Shown one piece after another: positions 24,184 through 36,455 of a stretch of 64,000 nt of DNA. Both the position numbers and the translations under genes were made by a program. Every line of letters starts with the position of its first letter. Position 1 is the stretch's first letter. The notes under the pieces were generated by a model. The model was not told the origin of the DNA, made no database searches, and was given only the letters and a program-made list of their open reading frames with translations. The stretch spans positions 5,093,976 to 5,157,975 of the forward strand of contig CM072889.1 of the NCBI GenBank assembly GCA_037013685.1, written 5' to 3'. This DNA comes from Acridotheres tristis. Its lineage: Eukaryota; Chordata; Aves; Passeriformes; Sturnidae.

Positions 24184-26538
24184 GTAAGTAGATTACCTAA
24201 TGCCAGCTATTTCATTTCCAATATCTCACATTTTCTTAGTTAGGCTCATCAACATATTTTTACATTAATTATTTAACAGCCATCTTAAATCTTTTCAGTC
24301 AGCCACACTTGTGCCTACTCAGGGCACAATTAGTCACTGCATTATTATAGAATTAAACCAGTTTAACCGAGTAAAAAGAAATCTGCACGTTTTGAACACA
24401 GCTACATTTTGTTCTGAATATTTTTAGCCTAAAGATCGGCCTTTAATCTCACATTAGGACATTTTCATGTTTCAAAATGGGATAGACAAGGCTTCTGCAG
24501 TTGTTTTTTTATTTTAGGTCCTGAATTGTTTTTACACACTACTAGTTGACTATTGATCTCCCTTCTCATCCACCAATAGCAAAATGACAATAGAGCAAAT
24601 AAAAAGTTCTGAAGTACTGTTAAGGGATGGAATAAATCAATTAATATACAGAAATGCTGTGTATCCACTGCCCTTGTTCCCATTGCAAGCACAAAATACA
24701 TAACTAATGCTTTTTTCTATAAATGCCAATTCATAGCTATTCTGAGTCACAACAGATGGTGGGCTGCAACCACCACTGACCCAAATATTTTTTACTTCAG
24801 CTAGTGTTTATGGATATTTGATTCAATACTTAGCAGTGATAATTTTGGAGAGTTGTGTATCAGAGGCTGAGAGGGTAAAAGGCTTAAGCTCCGTGTTTGG
24901 GGCACAGTTAAGGTTCTGTTCCATGTTCCTGTGTCCTAGGTATTGCTGTAATACTAATCATAACAGATGGTAAATTTATAAAGAGCAGAATATTTTGTTG
25001 CAACTTGAAAATGAAAAATAAAATATGGCCATGCTATTTTCTGAGTATTTTTGAGACCAGGAGCACACTAAAGAAAATCAACATTCAAGAAAAATATTTT
25101 AATCTTGGGGAAGAGCAGTGCATCATCAGGAAACATGTCAACTCTCCTTTTCAACTTTTCAACTAATAGGATTGTGAAATTAAAGGGGGCTTATTTCATT
25201 ACCCTTGTTCATCTTTCTTATCTGCATTTCTTTTTGCTCTTTTGCAAAGCAAGCCTTGACTCTTTTGGGATATTAACCTCGATTATGCAGCAAGAGCTAT
25301 CTTTCGCATTCTTAATTAACCATTAGGTGTATACTTGGATCAAAAATATTAATAAACAAGTTAGAAATACTACAGGATTTCTAATCTTTGAAAGGTTTAT
25401 TTTATTATAAAGCTTTCCCTAAATGTGAGAATGAAAGGCTTGATAATCGACATGAAAGAAAGTTACCCTAAAACATGTGAAGATTTTCCTTTTAATTCCC
25501 AGATGATTGAGTCTTGCTTTGAGTAATGTCACGAGGAAATAATGCCATCATTGGACAAACTTTATTTCCAATTTGTTATGCTGAAATTATCAACAACCAC
25601 TATGTGAGACATTCACAAGTACATATTTCTCCGAATTGTTGCTTTGGCTTCATGCAAAGGGTTAATTTTCCTTTGTGAGGGCATATTCCTCTTATTAATG
25701 CAGTCCTAGAGAGCTTCTCCTTGGCTTTCTATTCACCTTCTTCCACAGAGAAAGTCAGAAACTTCTGTCAGTATATTGCTCTGAAATTTTCTGAAGGAAA
25801 TCAGTGACAGAGCAGATAACAAATGCTAATGAAGTGTCTCTTGGGAAGCTGGAGTCCTTCTTGTTTCTCACTGCCCCTGAGGTCAGTGTGGTGAACACTG
25901 AGTTTCCAGGACTCTGAAGCAGAGCTGACATTAAAGCTGCACCATTTGTGCCACCAGTGCTGGAAATGTGTGCATCAGTCTCATTCTCAAAATCTCAGTC
26001 AATGGTGTAACTGCTTTTGCACAGAGGATGACTCTGACTTCCCTTTTGGTTGCAGGATCCGCTCACTTCTTTTGAAATTTAAAATTATTCAGTCTCAACC
26101 AAAAACTTGACCTTGCAAAACTTTACTGGACACAAACCGTTTCAATCATTAAAGCAAGTCTTATTGTGTGTATAATTATAGTTCCTATGAGAAGAAATAT
26201 GCAAGACTGACCTTTAAAACACGTTCTTTTGGCTATCATAACTGAAGAAAAATGTTTTCCTTTTTAATTTAGGTGGTAAATCTAGCAAATAACTTACAGT
26301 ATGAATGAATTGCTTTTCCTTTTCTGAAAAACAAAACTTAATTGCCATAATTGGAAAACATATTATTCTGAATATAAAGTGCTTTATTAATGAAACGTTT
26401 AGTAAGGCTATTTAATGCTGTAAAAGCACTCACTGTGTGTCAGCAGCACCCACATTAACCCAGCAGACTGAAACTGCTCCATCCATTGACTCAATGGACT
26501 GTGAAATCCATTCTCTCCATAAGCCTTGACACTCTGGA

Positions 26539-26570
26539 CCTCAGTCTAGTGGATCCTCAGTGGACTGAGG
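26539..26570. repeat. Short inverted and direct repeat cluster
   Basis: cctcagtc at 26539 and gactgagg at 26563 form a perfect 8-bp inverted repeat, and cctcagt also recurs directly at 26555. This is a small palindromic cluster with no obvious function. Confidence 0.6.
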
Positions 26571-29040
26571 CTCCTATGATGAGTTACCAGGTGAATGATA
26601 CCCTAATAAGACCTCTTTTAGGCCCTGACATGACAGATTTAGAGTACCAAAAGAGTTTGAATGAACTCAATTTTCAATGTCCTTCAGTTTAATATATATT
26701 TGATAGTTAAAGTAGTTATATTTGGGAGCCATTACAATGCTGGCCAAGCCTCATGTGAAATTTTCCAAAGTGCCTTATTTTATTTTTTTCAACTTTTGCA
26801 GCTAGATTGAATTTTCAGTAGACATTCGGGGGACAGACATTCCTATTACCAATGGCTAGAGCAGATTTTCCACCCTTCTGCCAGCAGCTCCTGTCTCTGC
26901 AGGACTGGTGTACAACCATGGAATGTTGGATGAGTCCTATCACACTTCAGAGTGTGGTTGTTTAATTAACATTGCTGGGTGAGGTGGTTTAAATGGATGG
27001 CCTAGAACTGTGCAGGACCAGGGAACAATGTGTGTCCCACTCTGATATACATTTCCTATGGCTCTGGCTTTGTTTTTCCTTGTTGCTCAACAATGCTTCA
27101 CTCCCATTTGAAAGGGTATGAGGAATTACCACTAGAAAGCTTTCCAGTTCTTTCTGCCTTCCTGCTGGGGTGGGTGCTATCTACGGTAGTATCAAAGTCA
27201 TCCAAAGAAATTCATTTGAAAGCCACGAAGACATCAAATCTTTCAAAAGTCAGATTTTCAAATTTCAGCTTCAGAATTACTGATGGCTTTAGGTTACAGG
27301 CTGGCAGGGTAGAAAAGGTTGTGAGTTTAAGTGGGATGAGGCATTCTCTGCTGCACTCTGATTCTGACTGGGCATTCAAAATACATGCAAAACTGCAGGG
27401 ATAGGGAAGGGCAGATGTTAACTTGGATTTGCCTTTTGTCTCCCTCTGTTACTTGTTGTCCTCTGGGTTTCATCAATGTCTGTTAGGAACAGACTGGCAA
27501 AGTTCTTGAGAACCCTAAAAGGAGCTGCTGGGGCAGAGAGCTCTTCCCACTATTTCCAGGGTGTGTTTTTGCTGCTCTGAGTTTTGAACTGGAGGTGTGA
27601 AGCCAGGTCTGTGTCAGGTCTTTCTGTGCAGCTGAGATGTCTCCAGCATCGACCCTGATGGGCTCCTGTGCTGCAGCTCCACGTGCTGGCCCAGCTCAGA
27701 GCTGAGTCTGTTCCCACTCTCTGTGGAGCGCCTCTGACACCTGAGAACAGGCAATAGTCAAATTCCATCTCTACACAGAGTTTTAGCTCTTTCTTTATAA
27801 CAATAAAAAGAATTATATATATTTTTCAACAATTATATGGCTCCCAAAGGCAAAACCTTTTAAATCCAGATATGACCATGATATGAAATGCTGCAGGAAG
27901 CTGGCCCTCAGAGATAATGAAACTCTGTGTTTTTGTGTTAATTGATGCAGCAGGAAAGTGGCCATTTGTACATATGCCTGCTGCTAACCTCCTACCCAAG
28001 AGGATAAGAATTTATAATTAGGCCAACCAGTTCCTTGTCAATAAACAAGTTAGAGAACTTTTCAAAAGGATGCTGTGATTATGATGATTTTGCTGTGAGC
28101 CAAGTTTATCTATACATAGTTAAAAAATCATAAAAACTCCATGAGACACACCAGATAAGTATCTTTAGAGAGAGATGAGTCCTGATTGTTAACTTTTCTG
28201 CAGCATCTCCATACCCATGGAGACTGCAGCTTTATAAAAGGAAAAATAGCAGATAAAGAGGAGGCTTGCAGTGGAGATTGAAGATTATTTTATTAATTTA
28301 AAAATTATAATGTCTTGAATTTTATCTGCTTAAAATTAAATAAATCAAACCATGATGCATTGAAGTATTAACAAGATTTCAATTAAACTTTGACATGGTG
28401 TTCTTATTCAGTTCTTCTTTCCACTACCAGGTAGGAGGATCCTCTTTCATAATACACCTGTAAATGTTGGACCCCAATCTCCACATTATGATGATAATAT
28501 AATGCAAATTCTGCAAAATATCTGTAATAAAGTATTTGTGAGGCTTGATAACAGCTCCTCTAGTATTATACAACTTTAAATCTCTCTGGAAGTTATTTCT
28601 TAGCATTCATACTATTCTAACAGTAATTTGTATTTAATATTATACTCTATTTTGATTATATTTTATAATAAGGTACAGCAGGATTAGTTATCAGATGGTT
28701 CTTCATTTGCATAATGAGCTCCATGAATTTCTGAATTTGGAAGTAATCATCCCAGAACCTTGTGTTTAAAAACATGTAGTCCCAGGTACCAGGAAATGTG
28801 TAAAGGAAAATATTTGCTGGAATGTAGGGTAATTTGAAGCAGAATTTATAAATCACCTCCTTCAGCAGGTTCATGTGTTGGTTTTGAAAGAAATAAAATA
28901 TTTGATGGATAGTATCTGTGGTAAAAAATTCCAGAATGCCCATTTGAAATTGATCATCAATGTGTTCTGAACTCTTGCTTTAACTAACCAGTGTCCCTAA
29001 TTCTCTCTGTAAGTTCATTACATTTTTTATTTATACAGAT

Positions 29041-29130
29041 ATTATGTATATATACATATATACATTATACACATACATATACATATATATATATATGCAT
29101 GTATATAGGCATATATTTATGTGTGTGTTA
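29041..29130. repeat. AT/ACAT dinucleotide-rich microsatellite
   Basis: This is an interrupted run of ta and acata units (tatatatacatatatacatt ... catatatatatatatgcatg), ending in tgtgtgtg near 29128. It is likely length-polymorphic. The frame that reads through it gives a tyrosine/isoleucine-rich artefact. Confidence 0.9.
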
Positions 29131-32100
29131 CTTAGTACATATGTTTTTGTATATTAAGTTAGGTATTTATGTACATATTGCATATATTGTTTGTACACAT
29201 TAAATTTCTCAGTGTATAATTAGCAGCATTGGAAATTTTGATTTATCCGAATGATTTATCTGTTATGTAATAGCCAAATTTTAGACCCTAAGGATTTTCC
29301 ACCTCTCTCGCTGAAGTCAGAGCAACAGTTTCACAGAGCTCACTTGTTAGTTAGAGGTGACATCTACTTTCTGAGGTAATTTATGTAGCCTGGCAGTCAT
29401 TCTAATACCTACTATATCCCCACATCTGCTGCATCTAAATCCCCTGCAAAGAGCAGTGGTGAAAATGTGTAAACCTATCTAATGTACTTGTGTAATTTGC
29501 TGCACAGCATAGTTAGCAGAAGATAAACATTAATTTAAAATCTATTATACTTGAAGATTTCACTGTTAAGTGACCACTCTACCTCAAGGTCAGGTTCTGG
29601 AAGAATCTAACTTAATGTGTAATGCTCTCTATTGTTCATTTGAGTATAATTTTTCTGGGTTTTTTTGATATTACTATTCTAATTTTAAGAGCATAAGATA
29701 TATAATAGAACTATATTTATATGCACACATAAATATATATAAATTATACTGTAAATAAAATGTATCTGTTTGTCTACATGTCTAAGGAGTTAGGCTTCTT
29801 AGACATCCTTACTGTTGAATGGAGGGCACGTCAGCCCCTTCTTCCCTGTGTGATCAGTATTGATCTTTCATGTCCAGTTTCAGGGTCAATAAACCCCCTA
29901 ATTTAAGGTCTCTATAAACAAACCTGCCTAAACCCTGATTTTTAAAATGCTTCAGAGAAGTGCTACTTCTACAGTGGCTTCTGTAATCTTGTATGTTGTC
30001 TGGATGACTGAAGTTTACAAAGTATTAATAAAATGCGACAATGCAATCTCACAGTTACTCCTATTTAAATTCATGTGTTGAGGGTCATCTGCCCTGATGT
30101 GGACACACAGCCCCATTCCTGTGAATGCTCCCCTTGCTAATCTCAGGGACCTTGATCAATGATTTCTGCAGAAGAAAATCACTAAAGGTTTAGGGAGGAT
30201 TCAGATTTTGTTGCTATTTCCCCTGTATTGCTATCTCAACATCTCCTTGTCAGGCTCTGTGTAATAGGATGGGGAAAGGGTTTATTCTCCTTACTCATGT
30301 CCGGCAGATCCCTTTAAATTTTCCCTGAGATATTGTCTTTCTTGCTCTGTTAAATCTCTAAGTCACTAATCTAACCTGATGGAACCAAATTTCCAGTGGA
30401 AAAGTACAGCTAGGAAAGGCTCCCTTCTGAAAATCAAATCCTTGACTGTGCAAGGTGAATTCAAAAGATAAAATCTCTTGGTTAGTGCAGTGCATTAGGA
30501 TTAGGAAAACTGAGTTCTACTGGTCAGCTCTGGGCTTCTTTCAAATTGTTTTTGAGTCAGACCCTTAAATATATGAGAGAGTCCATTTTTTTGCTAAAAG
30601 TGGAGTGTAGGTATGCAAGATGCAGATTCTTGGAACCATCTGGGGTTGTGGGGGTTTATTTGTTTTGGTTTTGTTTGGTTTTTTGTTGTTGTTGTTTTGG
30701 TTTTTTGTTTTTAATAATTTTGTTGCCCAGTAAATCAGAATAATAGGAGGCTATCCTAGAAATAGTTCTACTCCTACCCTTGTAGAGGTGTTATACCACA
30801 AGCATGTTCAAATTGGAGAGATCAACAGAGAAAATCAGTCACTCTGGAAAGTATGCACATGCAAATAGCTGTGTGTAAGTTAGGCATCTGGACCAGGTTC
30901 CTCTGCTGAATGATAGGGAGCAAACCTGTCATTAATTATTTTGAATTGCTCAATTTCCTCACTCTCCTTAATTTAGGAGATGGCATGGAGTTGATGTGAA
31001 TGTTTAAAGATTTCCTTGGTTGAAGATGGCTCTGAGATTTTTTAAGAGGTCTCAGAGACAGCAGATACATTTCTGAAACAATACAATACTAGGAGAGGTT
31101 TCTAAAGTTTAAATAAACATCTAACCTCAAGAGTTTATCATCCAAACTGAAGTTCCAAACTTCTCTGCATTCATTAATGTTTTGTAGCTGTGTTTAGTCA
31201 TCCAATGTTTGAATTAAGGATTTCTTGTCACAGCAGAAGCTTGTAGTCTGGGAACACGGTCCAGAGGAAGCGGAGCATGACTAAAACTCTGGCAGACAGA
31301 TTATTGACTGCTGGTGGCAGGAGGAAGTCTCTAAACTGAGAACCCTCAATAAACAGAGACAGCCTGTACACGGCTGGGGCCAGGAAACTGAAAGCTTCAG
31401 AACCTCAGCTGGTGGCAGGAGTTAAAGCCTAAGAGCTACAGCTGAATATTTCTTTACTCAGACCATGGATTTCTGATCCTGATGCACAGCAGCTGAAATA
31501 AATCCTGGAATAGGCAATCAGCTCATGATTACATGCCTGCTGGAGATCTCAATCATATCTGTAGGAATCAGCCAATGGTGATGGATAGCTATGTGCCCTC
31601 TCTGTGGGATCTAAACCACAGTGTCTCCAAATGAGCTGCTTGAATCCCCTCCAAATCAAGGAGCAGAGTATCGGCCATGTCAGCATTTGCCTGCTGATCT
31701 GTAGCAGCTTTTGAGGTGAAAAGAAGCTCTGCTTCACTCAAAAAAAAAAAAAGGAAATGAAGGCCTGGAGAAATCCTTTTGTGCCTGGTGTCTTGACTTA
31801 CTGAGGAGGCATTTGGGAGAGTGGTGAATGAAGGGAAAGAGACTGCAGAAATTTTTGGCCAAGCCAGTGCTGTGGAAACCTGAAGTTTTTGATGCAGTGT
31901 GTAAAAGCACATTTTAGCAATTTGTACAGATAAGCTGTTCCATTTGTACTGTAATGGTAGATGGCAGCAAAATGCAACAACTGCTACATTTCAGGGCCAA
32001 GCTCTTGATAGTTTCCTTGTCCTTCTGGAAGTTTTGAAACACTCTAAAAAGAGTCTTATTGTAGCTGACGTGGGGCAGCACAGGGTGAAAATTCCCCTTA

Positions 32101-33814
32101 GGCCTTTATACACAAGATAGACTGATTAAAAAAACTATCATAAATCAGTCATCTTAATTAACCCTGAGCTTGCTCTCAGTCTGCAGGAATTGCAGAAACT
32201 GTGCTTTAGCCTCACCTTTCTCTGGGAAGATTCAGGCACTTCTCCTTCCCTTGCATGCCCTGGCTCTGGGATGTTGGGCCACAGACCTCTCTGTCCCAGG
32301 CCATGTTGGCCTCAGTAAATTGATTCTGTGATCAATAGCATGTGCCTGCTTACTCGTGAGAAGTTCAGTGTTAGTCCTGACACGAACCAGAAAGTAAAAC
32401 ATATTTCAGCTTCATACCTATAAAACGTTGCTGCTGACCTCCTGGTCTCACGGGTAAGAAATCAATGCTGCCTTCATTAATTTGGAAATTGTTGTGTTTT
32501 GTCATTTCTTGAAGGCCCTATGAAAGTTTTATGCCAAGAGAAGGTGGTGCTCTGCTTTTAATTGAACTCCTGGTGAATTATTTAATTCAAAATATCTTAG
32601 AGTTAAGCAGTCCATAAACTATATTTTCCAAACTGATCCTTCAAAACAGAACAGATCATGTCTGTAAATTGCAGCACTTTTGTGCTGCAATACAAATCTT
32701 TCTGCAGAACAAGTAATGGTGCAACAACTTGGACAAATCCATCTTCCCAGACATGCTGAAGGGAATTTGCATAGGGAATTGGACAACAAATCTGGACAAA
32801 AAGCAATCGTTCTCATCATCAGTAATAGACACTTTCTGTGTTTTGTGATTTTAGTCAGATTGTGAGTCTGCATAATTAGGAAGAGACTTACAAAGATATG
32901 GAATAACCAAAATAAATTAGGTGAAGAGACAAAAATGGAAAAGTAACAGTCTTCATTTAAATAATAATTTTTTCTCATAGTTTGGCTAATTTATTGAGGT
33001 AAATTACATGATAAACATACTGATTTTTTATGTACGAGATTTTTTTCTTCTGGGATTTGCTAAATGTTTTTGTATTCCTGTCTTGCAGCATACAGAAATA
33101 TTTAAGAATGTGCTCCAACACTGTCATCTTTCCTGTTGCTGTTTATCATCTATATTGCAGTACTATCTAGACATTATTACCCTGTCCTCTGATACAGATG
33201 CAGGGAATGTTTTAAGTCCAGCCTCTTAGAAAAATATAGAATCCAAAGAGAATTTTATGAAAATTGAGGTGTTTTGTGGCAAATGAGCTTTTGCAACCAC
33301 TTATTTTTGCTTATCACCAGCCCTCTTTCTTTGGAAAACAAATCATATGGTTTTCAACTTGCAAGAAAGATGCAGACAGCCACTGTTGTGGCAGAATGCC
33401 TCCAAAAGGTTGTCCTCGGGCTGGCTCCACATCTTTGATAATCAGTAGCAGTCTTGGTTTACTCCACAGTAAGACATGTCTGGTTTAGTTGAGTTTGAAT
33501 GTTTGTTCAATTATTTCTGCTTGTTTTTTCTGGACTCTGACTTCCCTGATTTATATGTGTTTCCTTGAGTCAGTCATTCCTGCTGTTCAGGCTATGTAAA
33601 AATAGTAGTTAAAGCTTGTTTTGCTGCATTAGAAAAAATTCTCAGTGGCTCGGGAGCCTGTTTGGCTGTGGGTAGCCATGGAGCTGAGCAGATCCAGGGT
33701 GAGCCTGAAGAATTGAAATATAAAGGAAACAGGAAAGATCCTCAATTGGATTTGGCATTTGTACTTTATGTTCTTGGCAGACTTCTTATGTGGGTTTTTA
33801 TTCCATAGTTCTTC
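29131..33814. other. Non-coding AT-rich sequence
   Basis: It includes an AT-rich tract at 29694-29755, the T/G tract at 30655 and an A12 run at 31741-31752. At 31300-31430 the word gctggtggcaggag occurs twice about 100 bases apart, hinting at an old local duplication. No gene is recognised. Confidence 0.55.
30655..30714. repeat. T/G simple-sequence tract with (TTG)n core
   Basis: tttatttgttttggttttgt is followed by a ttgttgttgttttgg core and another tttttgttttt stretch. It is low-complexity sequence. Confidence 0.85.
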
Positions 33815-34600
33815 CAATTTAGTTGTGTTTCATTGGGTTTTTTTTGGTGAGTTTTGATGTTATTGTTGGCTCCTTTGTGCTATTGTTGCAACATTGAGAG
33901 AGATTTTTGCATTTTTGGTGTTTTTCTTATGTAACATGGCTTTTCTTGCTGGTGTTATGGCATGTTTTTTCATCATGGTGCTTTCTTTGCACTTTGCATT
34001 TTTTGTGCATTTTTTAACTTTTTTGGTGAAATCAGTTTCTAATTGTAAAAAAAAATTTTACTTTTTTAGTTTGTCTTTTTTCTGCAATTTTGCATATTAT
34101 ATAGATTTTTTTATTTTTCACATTTTTTTTCATTTGGGTTTTTTGGGGGGTGGCTTTTCTGCAGGAATTCTGGAGAGGGGTAACTATTATTTGTATTTCA
34201 TTTTCTGCTTTTTGGAATTTATATTTTTCCTTATTGCATTTTCTTTTATTGTTCAAAAATACTAGAAGTATTTTCCCCTTTTGGGTGTATATATATATAT
34301 ATGTATTTTGTATATCTTTGAGTGGATTTGGCATTTAATAGTATTTTTCATTGTTTGACAGTTTTGGTGGTTTGGAGCACCTTTGTCTGGTTTTTGGCAT
34401 TTTGATACTTTTTTGCTTTGGCTTTTGGTGTCATTTTTGGTGCATTTGCTAGTGGATTTGAAACTTCTTTATATTGTTTGCATGGGGTTTTGTGTTGTTT
34501 TTTTCACTTTTTATGTGTTATTGTTAGCATTTCAGGGTATATTTCAGCATTCTGGGCTATTTTTTTTGGCAGTTTCCTGCAATGCTATCTTTGCCATCTT
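33815..34600. repeat. T/G-rich, C/A-poor strand-asymmetric low-complexity block
   Basis: Over nearly 800 bases the plus strand is dominated by T with G as the main second base. Variants of a gcatttttggtg-like word recur: near 33908 (gcatttttggtg), 33987-34028 (gcattttttgtgcatttttt, then cttttttggtg), 34396 (tttttggcattttgat) and 34432-34444 (catttttggtgcattt). It resembles a degenerate short-unit satellite, or an expansion of T/G-rich simple sequence, but no clean period can be fixed by eye. The plus-strand frames across it are phenylalanine/leucine-rich artefacts of composition. It contains a short TA run at 34288-34302 and ends shortly before the large CR1 copy. Confidence 0.65.
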
Positions 34601-34944
34601 GACAGTGCAGATGATAATTATTTAGGGGATAGTGCTGAAGGGCTTTTGTGAGGCAGCACTGTGGGGCCACTTTTCTGGGACTAGCCAACGTCCCTTCTGC
34701 AGTTCAGCCCTTTAGAGAGAGGAACTAAAACCAGCTGTCATGCAAGTAAGTGATGCTGGATTCTTCGCTGATGAGAAAAAAATAATGTGGCCTGAACCTG
34801 TATGCAATTCCAGTTTGATCCCTCCAAGAAAAGTGCCTTGAAATCTGAGAGCATCCCAGCTCCATTGAGTGCTTTTGGAAGGCTCTGGAACACACACAGC
34901 CTGTGGGAAATAAAGCATTCTTCTGGGCTCAGAGGTGTCTCATC
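34601..34944. other. Unique sequence between the T/G-rich block and CR1
   Basis: Composition returns to normal here. I cannot say whether the left part of the CR1 copy extends into it in a form too degraded to recognise. Two overlapping minus-strand frames (84 and 68 codons) show no family resemblance. Confidence 0.5.
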
Positions 34945-35373
34945 ATAAATGTATGGGTGATGAAGAAGCTGGCAGATGAGCTTTGAAGCCACTCTTTACC
35001 AACAGTTCTGACTCACTGGGGAGGTCCCAGGGGACTGGAGGTGCCAATGTGACCTCATCCACAAGAAGGGCTGGAAGGAGGATCCAGGAAACTACAGACC
35101 AGTCAGCCTGACCTCGGTACTGGGCAAGGTTATAGTGCAGATCATCTTGAGTGCCATCACAAAGCCCTTACAGAATGGCCAGGGTATCAGACCCAGCCAG
35201 CACGGGTTTAGGAGGGGCAGGTCATGTTTGACCAACCTGATCTCATTTTATGACCAGGTGACCACCTAGTGGGTGCAGGAAAAGCTGTGGATATTGTGTG
35301 CCTGGACTTCAGCAAGGCCTTTGACACTGTCTGCCACAGCATTCCCTGGAAAAGCTGCAGCCCATGGCTTGGA

Positions 35374-35424
35374 TGGGAGCACTCTTTGCTGGGTTAAGTT
35401 GGGAGCACTCTTTGCTGGGTTAAG
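35374..35424 (+). repeat. 26-bp tandem duplication inside the CR1 copy
   Basis: The unit starting tgggagcactctttgctggg occurs at 35374-35399 and again at 35400-35424, back to back. The normal family sequence has this segment once. Because 26 is not a multiple of three, the duplication shifts the reverse-transcriptase frame. It is a private lesion of this copy, or of its source lineage. Confidence 0.93.
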
Positions 35425-35938
35425 AACTGGCTGGATGGCTAGCCCAGAGGGTGGTGGTGAATGGTTCTGCATCCAGCTGGGATCAGTCACCAGTGGTGTC
35501 CCTCAGGGTTCTGTGCTGGGGCCAGGTCTGTTCAGTATCTTCACTGATGGTCTGGACAAGGGGATTGAATCAGTAAATTTGCAGATGACACCAAGCTGGG
35601 AGCATGTGTCAATCTGCTGGAGGGTAGGAGGGGTCTGGAAAGGGACCTAGACAGGCTGGATGGATGGGCCAAGTCCAATAGGATGAAGTTTAACAAGTCC
35701 AAGTGCCACTTTGGCCACAACAACCCCCTGCAAGACTACAGGCTGGGGACAGAGTGGCTGGAGAGTGGCCAGGCAGAAAGAGACCTGGGGGGACTGATTG
35801 ACAGCTGAATGAACGTGACCCAGCACTGTGCTCTGGTGGCCAAAAAGGCCAGTGGCATCCTGGCCTGTATAAGGAGTAGTGTAGACAGCAGGACCAGGGA
35901 AGTCATTCTTCCCCTGTACTCAGCTCTGAGTCTGCACC

Positions 35939-36337
35939 TTGAACACCTGCTGTGTTCAGTTCTGGGCCCCTCCTCAGTTTAGGGAGGATGTTGAGATGCT
36001 TGAGCATCCAGAGGAGGCAACAAAGCTGGTGAAGGGCCTGGAGCACAAACCCTGTGAGAAATGGCTGAGGGAGCTGGGGTTATTCAGCCTGGAGAAAAGG
36101 AGAGTCAGAGGTGACCTTATCACTCTCTACAGCTCCCTGAAGGGTGGTTATAGTCAGGTGGGGGTTGGTCTCTTTCTCCAGGCAGCAACTGACAGAATGA
36201 GAGGACACAGTCTTAAGCTGCACCAAGGGAAGTTTAAGTTAGATATTAGAAAGAAATTCTTTACTGAAAGAGTGATTGGGCAATGGAATTGCCTGCCCAG
36301 GGAGGTGGGGAAGTCACTGTCACTGGAGGCGTTTTAA
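35939..36337 (+). pseudogene. CR1 ORF2 C-terminal remnant (open but non-functional)
   Basis: This is the longest intact frame in the CR1 copy, about 132 codons with no upstream start of its own meaning. It encodes the end of the CR1 polyprotein: CVQFWAP near its start, [19 protein letters not shown] in the middle, and a [11 protein letters not shown] block followed by [14 protein letters not shown]. In related copies the frame continues into a short tail. Here an A-run after the GAGGCGTTT codons brings a stop. It lacks the catalytic FADD block, which sits upstream at 35578 and is separated by frame damage, so it should not be annotated as a host gene. Confidence 0.85.
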
Positions 36338-36455
36338 AAAAGACTGGACATGGCACTCAGTGCCTTGGTTTAGTTGATGAGGAGGTGTTAGGTCATAGGT
36401 TGGACTAGATGATCTTAAAGGTCTTTTCCAACCTAGTTCATTCTGTGATTCATCT

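Larger units (their letters stand above)
22021..29040. other. Non-coding sequence with one GC-richer stretch
   Basis: 22021-22340 is GC-richer, with overlapping frames on both strands (72 and 61 codons plus, 83 codons minus), but none resembles a known protein. The 124-codon frame at 27030-27404 also has no recognisable family. The rest is AT-rich and unremarkable, apart from the exon-like segment at 24129 and the inverted repeat at 26539 listed separately. Confidence 0.55.
34945..36452 (+). mobile_element. CR1-type LINE, 5'-truncated, degraded ORF2 plus 3' tail
   Basis: This is a non-LTR retrotransposon of the CR1 family whose ORF2 would encode a reverse transcriptase. The sequence enters within ORF2 (a 'gtgatgaa...ctggcagatgag' stretch near 34956), so the copy lacks its 5' part. 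Recognisable reverse-transcriptase blocks follow. NYRPVSLTS starts at 35090, QHGFRRGRSCLTNL at 35198, LDFSKAFDTV at 35302 and the catalytic FADDTKLG at 35578. A C-terminal block with [13 protein letters not shown] lies in the open frame 35939-36337. The 3' end has the family's ttggactagatgatctta and ttttccaacc motifs and an attctgtgattc tail near 36450. The copy is dead: the frame shifts by one base near 35262, is disturbed again near 35345-35360, and a 26-bp duplication follows at 35374. The exact subfamily is not assigned, and the 5' edge is uncertain by some tens of bases. Confidence 0.93.

Noticed and set aside
27030..27404. 124-codon plus-strand frame
   Set aside because: No family features; only a weak internal splice-like context (tttcaaatttcag and gttgtgagt).
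28991..29203. Tyrosine/isoleucine-rich 70-codon frame
   Set aside because: It reads through the AT/ACAT microsatellite.
33660..33690. Possible first coding exon: gccATGgagctgagcagatcc followed by gtgagc
   Set aside because: It would encode only seven residues, has no promoter or CpG island upstream, and such ATG/donor pairs are common by chance.
33894..34338. Overlapping plus-strand frames of 123 and 62 codons rich in Phe/Leu, looking like membrane proteins
   Set aside because: They are the translation of a T-rich low-complexity block; the hydrophobicity follows from TTT/CTT codons. There is no family resemblance or splice context.
35273..35650. 125-codon frame resembling a separate gene
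   Set aside because: It is a shifted reading of the CR1 reverse-transcriptase region; the true frame has LDFSKAFDTV and FADDTKLG.
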